Assembly: GCF_001652265.1 (NCBI RefSeq)
Contig: NZ_LWBS01000032.1
Coordinates: 1 to 6,239 of the forward strand
Reading direction: 5' to 3'
Length of the DNA stretch: 6,239 nucleotides
From: Rhizobium leguminosarum
GTDB lineage: Bacteria > Pseudomonadota > Alphaproteobacteria > Rhizobiales > Rhizobiaceae
The notes under the pieces were generated by a model. It saw only the letters and a program-made list of their open reading frames with translations, had not been told where the DNA came from and searched no databases. The translations under genes were made by a program, and so were the position numbers. Positions within the stretch are counted from its first letter, which is position 1; each line of letters opens with the position of its first letter. Positions 5,580 through 6,239 of this stretch are shown here, in pieces.

Positions 5580-5966
5580 ATGTCTGCGCCTAGCTCTGGA
5601 ACTAGAAACTTCCATATGATTGAGGCTGTTCCGGAACGGCTTGAGGGCGCCCCACGGCAATTTCGGCGCCGTTGGTCCGATGATTTTAAAGCGCGGGCTG
5701 TGGCTGAGGCAATGGAGCCCGGCGCAAGCGTCTCGGCCATTGCGCATCGCATCGGCATACATCCCTCGCAGCTATTTGGCTGGCGTCGTGATGCTCGTGA
5801 CGGACAACGATCCTTCTCGCAAGATCGGGCTGGTCAGACAGGGACCAGGACGATTGGCACACGTGCGATGATCGAGCTTGTGATCGGCGACGTCATTATC
5901 CGGGCCGACGCAGATATCGGCGAAGCACAGCTGCAGCGGGTGATCCGAGCGGTGCGGTCGGCATGA
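5580..5966 (+). CDS. tnpA: IS66-family accessory protein TnpA
   Basis: First open frame of the IS66 element, 128 residues, needed with TnpB for efficient transposition in characterised family members. The helix-turn-helix region covers residues 32–71: WSDDFKARAVAEAMEPGASV, then SAIAHRIGIHPSQLFGWRR, the classic transposase HTH pattern ending in 'L..WRR'. The C-terminus IELVIGDVIIRADADIGEA leads into LQRVIRAVRSA, the family's conserved tail. The ATG at 5580 has only a weak ribosome binding site. An ATG at 5616 would give 116 residues and begin MIEAVPERLEG, which also fits the family, so the start is uncertain. The stop overlaps the tnpB start. Confidence 0.85.
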   Translation: MSAPSSGTRNFHMIEAVPERLEGAPRQFRRRWSDDFKARAVAEAMEPGASVSAIAHRIGIHPSQLFGWRRDARDGQRSFSQDRAGQTGTRTIGTRAMIELVIGDVIIRADADIGEAQLQRVIRAVRSA

Positions 5967-6239
5967 TCCCGTCCGGCGTGAAGGTCTTTCTTGCGAGCCA
6001 TCCCATCGACTTCCGAAAGGGGCCGGACAGCTTGCTTTCGCTGGTACGGGATGCTGGCAGTGATCCGTTCAACGGTGCACTTTATGTCTTTCGGGCCAAG
6101 AGAGCAGACCGGGTCAAGATCGTGTGGTGGGATGGCTCCGGCGTTTGCCTCTATGCGAAGCGGCTGGAAAAAGCCCAGTTCTGCTGGCCCCGGATCGGCC
6201 ATCATCGCGTCCAGCTCAATCATGCCCAGCTTCTGGCTT
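5963..6239 (+). CDS. tnpB: IS66-family accessory protein TnpB (Orf2), partial at the window edge
   Basis: The frame opens at the ATG of the ATGA overlap with tnpA, which suggests translational coupling, and remains open for 92 codons to the edge. The translation carries the TnpB landmarks in order: MIPSGVKVFLA, IDFRKGPDSLLSLVRD, DPFNGALYVFRAKRADRVKI, VWWDGSGVCLYAKRLEKAQF and CWP. The family protein is about 115–120 residues, so only the last 25 or so are missing. Its biochemical role is not well defined, but the IS66 order tnpA–tnpB–tnpC predicts the DDE transposase gene just beyond the window. No frameshift is visible in this part. Confidence 0.9.
   Translation, partial: MIPSGVKVFLASHPIDFRKGPDSLLSLVRDAGSDPFNGALYVFRAKRADRVKIVWWDGSGVCLYAKRLEKAQFCWPRIGHHRVQLNHAQLLA

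Larger units (their letters stand above)
5497..6239 (+). mobile_element. IS66-family insertion sequence, left part (runs off the window)
   Basis: The left end is placed at GTAAGCGACAAGCTGACC, because GTAAGCG is the hallmark tip of IS66-family inverted repeats. tnpA starts 83 bases inside and is followed by tnpB with an ATGA overlap, the standard family order. A complete element is about 2.5 kb, so the large transposase gene tnpC and the right inverted repeat should lie beyond 6239. The candidate target duplication is AGGACATC at 5489–5496. Confidence 0.85.

Noticed and set aside
5834..6223. A 129-codon minus-strand open frame across tnpA and tnpB
   Set aside because: It is antisense to two well-matched IS66 proteins and has no recognisable content of its own.
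1..6239. A previously undescribed multi-gene system (defence, toxin–antitoxin, secondary metabolite)
   Set aside because: All well-supported genes are ordinary phosphate-metabolism, redox, membrane or transposon genes, and no co-directional cluster of unknown genes is present.

Overview
The window looks like a chromosomal segment of a Rhizobium/Agrobacterium-group alphaproteobacterium. The genes are GC-rich. The divergent phoR–ppk2 pair matches, from memory, the arrangement in Sinorhizobium meliloti, and both insertion-sequence families present are common in rhizobia. No database search was possible, so all family assignments come from reading motifs in the translations.

Left edge (1–258): the first 52 codons of an IS4-family-type transposase run leftward off the window. 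Between it and phoR lies a perfect 12-bp stem-loop of the kind scattered through rhizobial intergenic regions, probably the phoR transcription end.

Core (259–5142): four ordinary chromosomal genes. phoR (minus) encodes the membrane histidine kinase of the phosphate-starvation two-component system. ppk2 (plus), divergent from it, encodes a family-2 polyphosphate kinase that moves phosphate between polyphosphate and nucleotides, so the two genes share a phosphate-homeostasis theme. A minus-strand gene convergent with ppk2 encodes an unrecognised single-pass membrane protein with a beta-rich, probably periplasmic C-terminal domain. Divergent from that gene is a nitronate monooxygenase-type flavoprotein with a perfect 10-bp-arm inverted repeat just ahead of its start, a likely operator. 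A hairpin followed by six T's ends it.

Right part (5143–6239): a complete tRNA-Thr(CGT) with a recognisable promoter is followed by AT-richer DNA (5309–5496) with no convincing full gene. An IS66-family element then begins at position 5497 with the GTAAGCG end typical of that family and carries tnpA and tnpB, overlapping by ATGA. tnpB runs off the window. The IS66 end falls ten bases past the A of an ATG that has a very strong ribosome binding site, so the element probably interrupts a gene after its first few codons. The tRNA 3' end looks like the border between core and accessory DNA.

I see no CRISPR array, toxin–antitoxin pair, phage module or novel multi-gene system. The more interesting signals are the operator-like palindrome, the IS66 insertion next to a start codon, the in-frame duplication over the ppk2 stop codon, and the transposase sitting just beyond phoR, where related genomes carry the pst genes.
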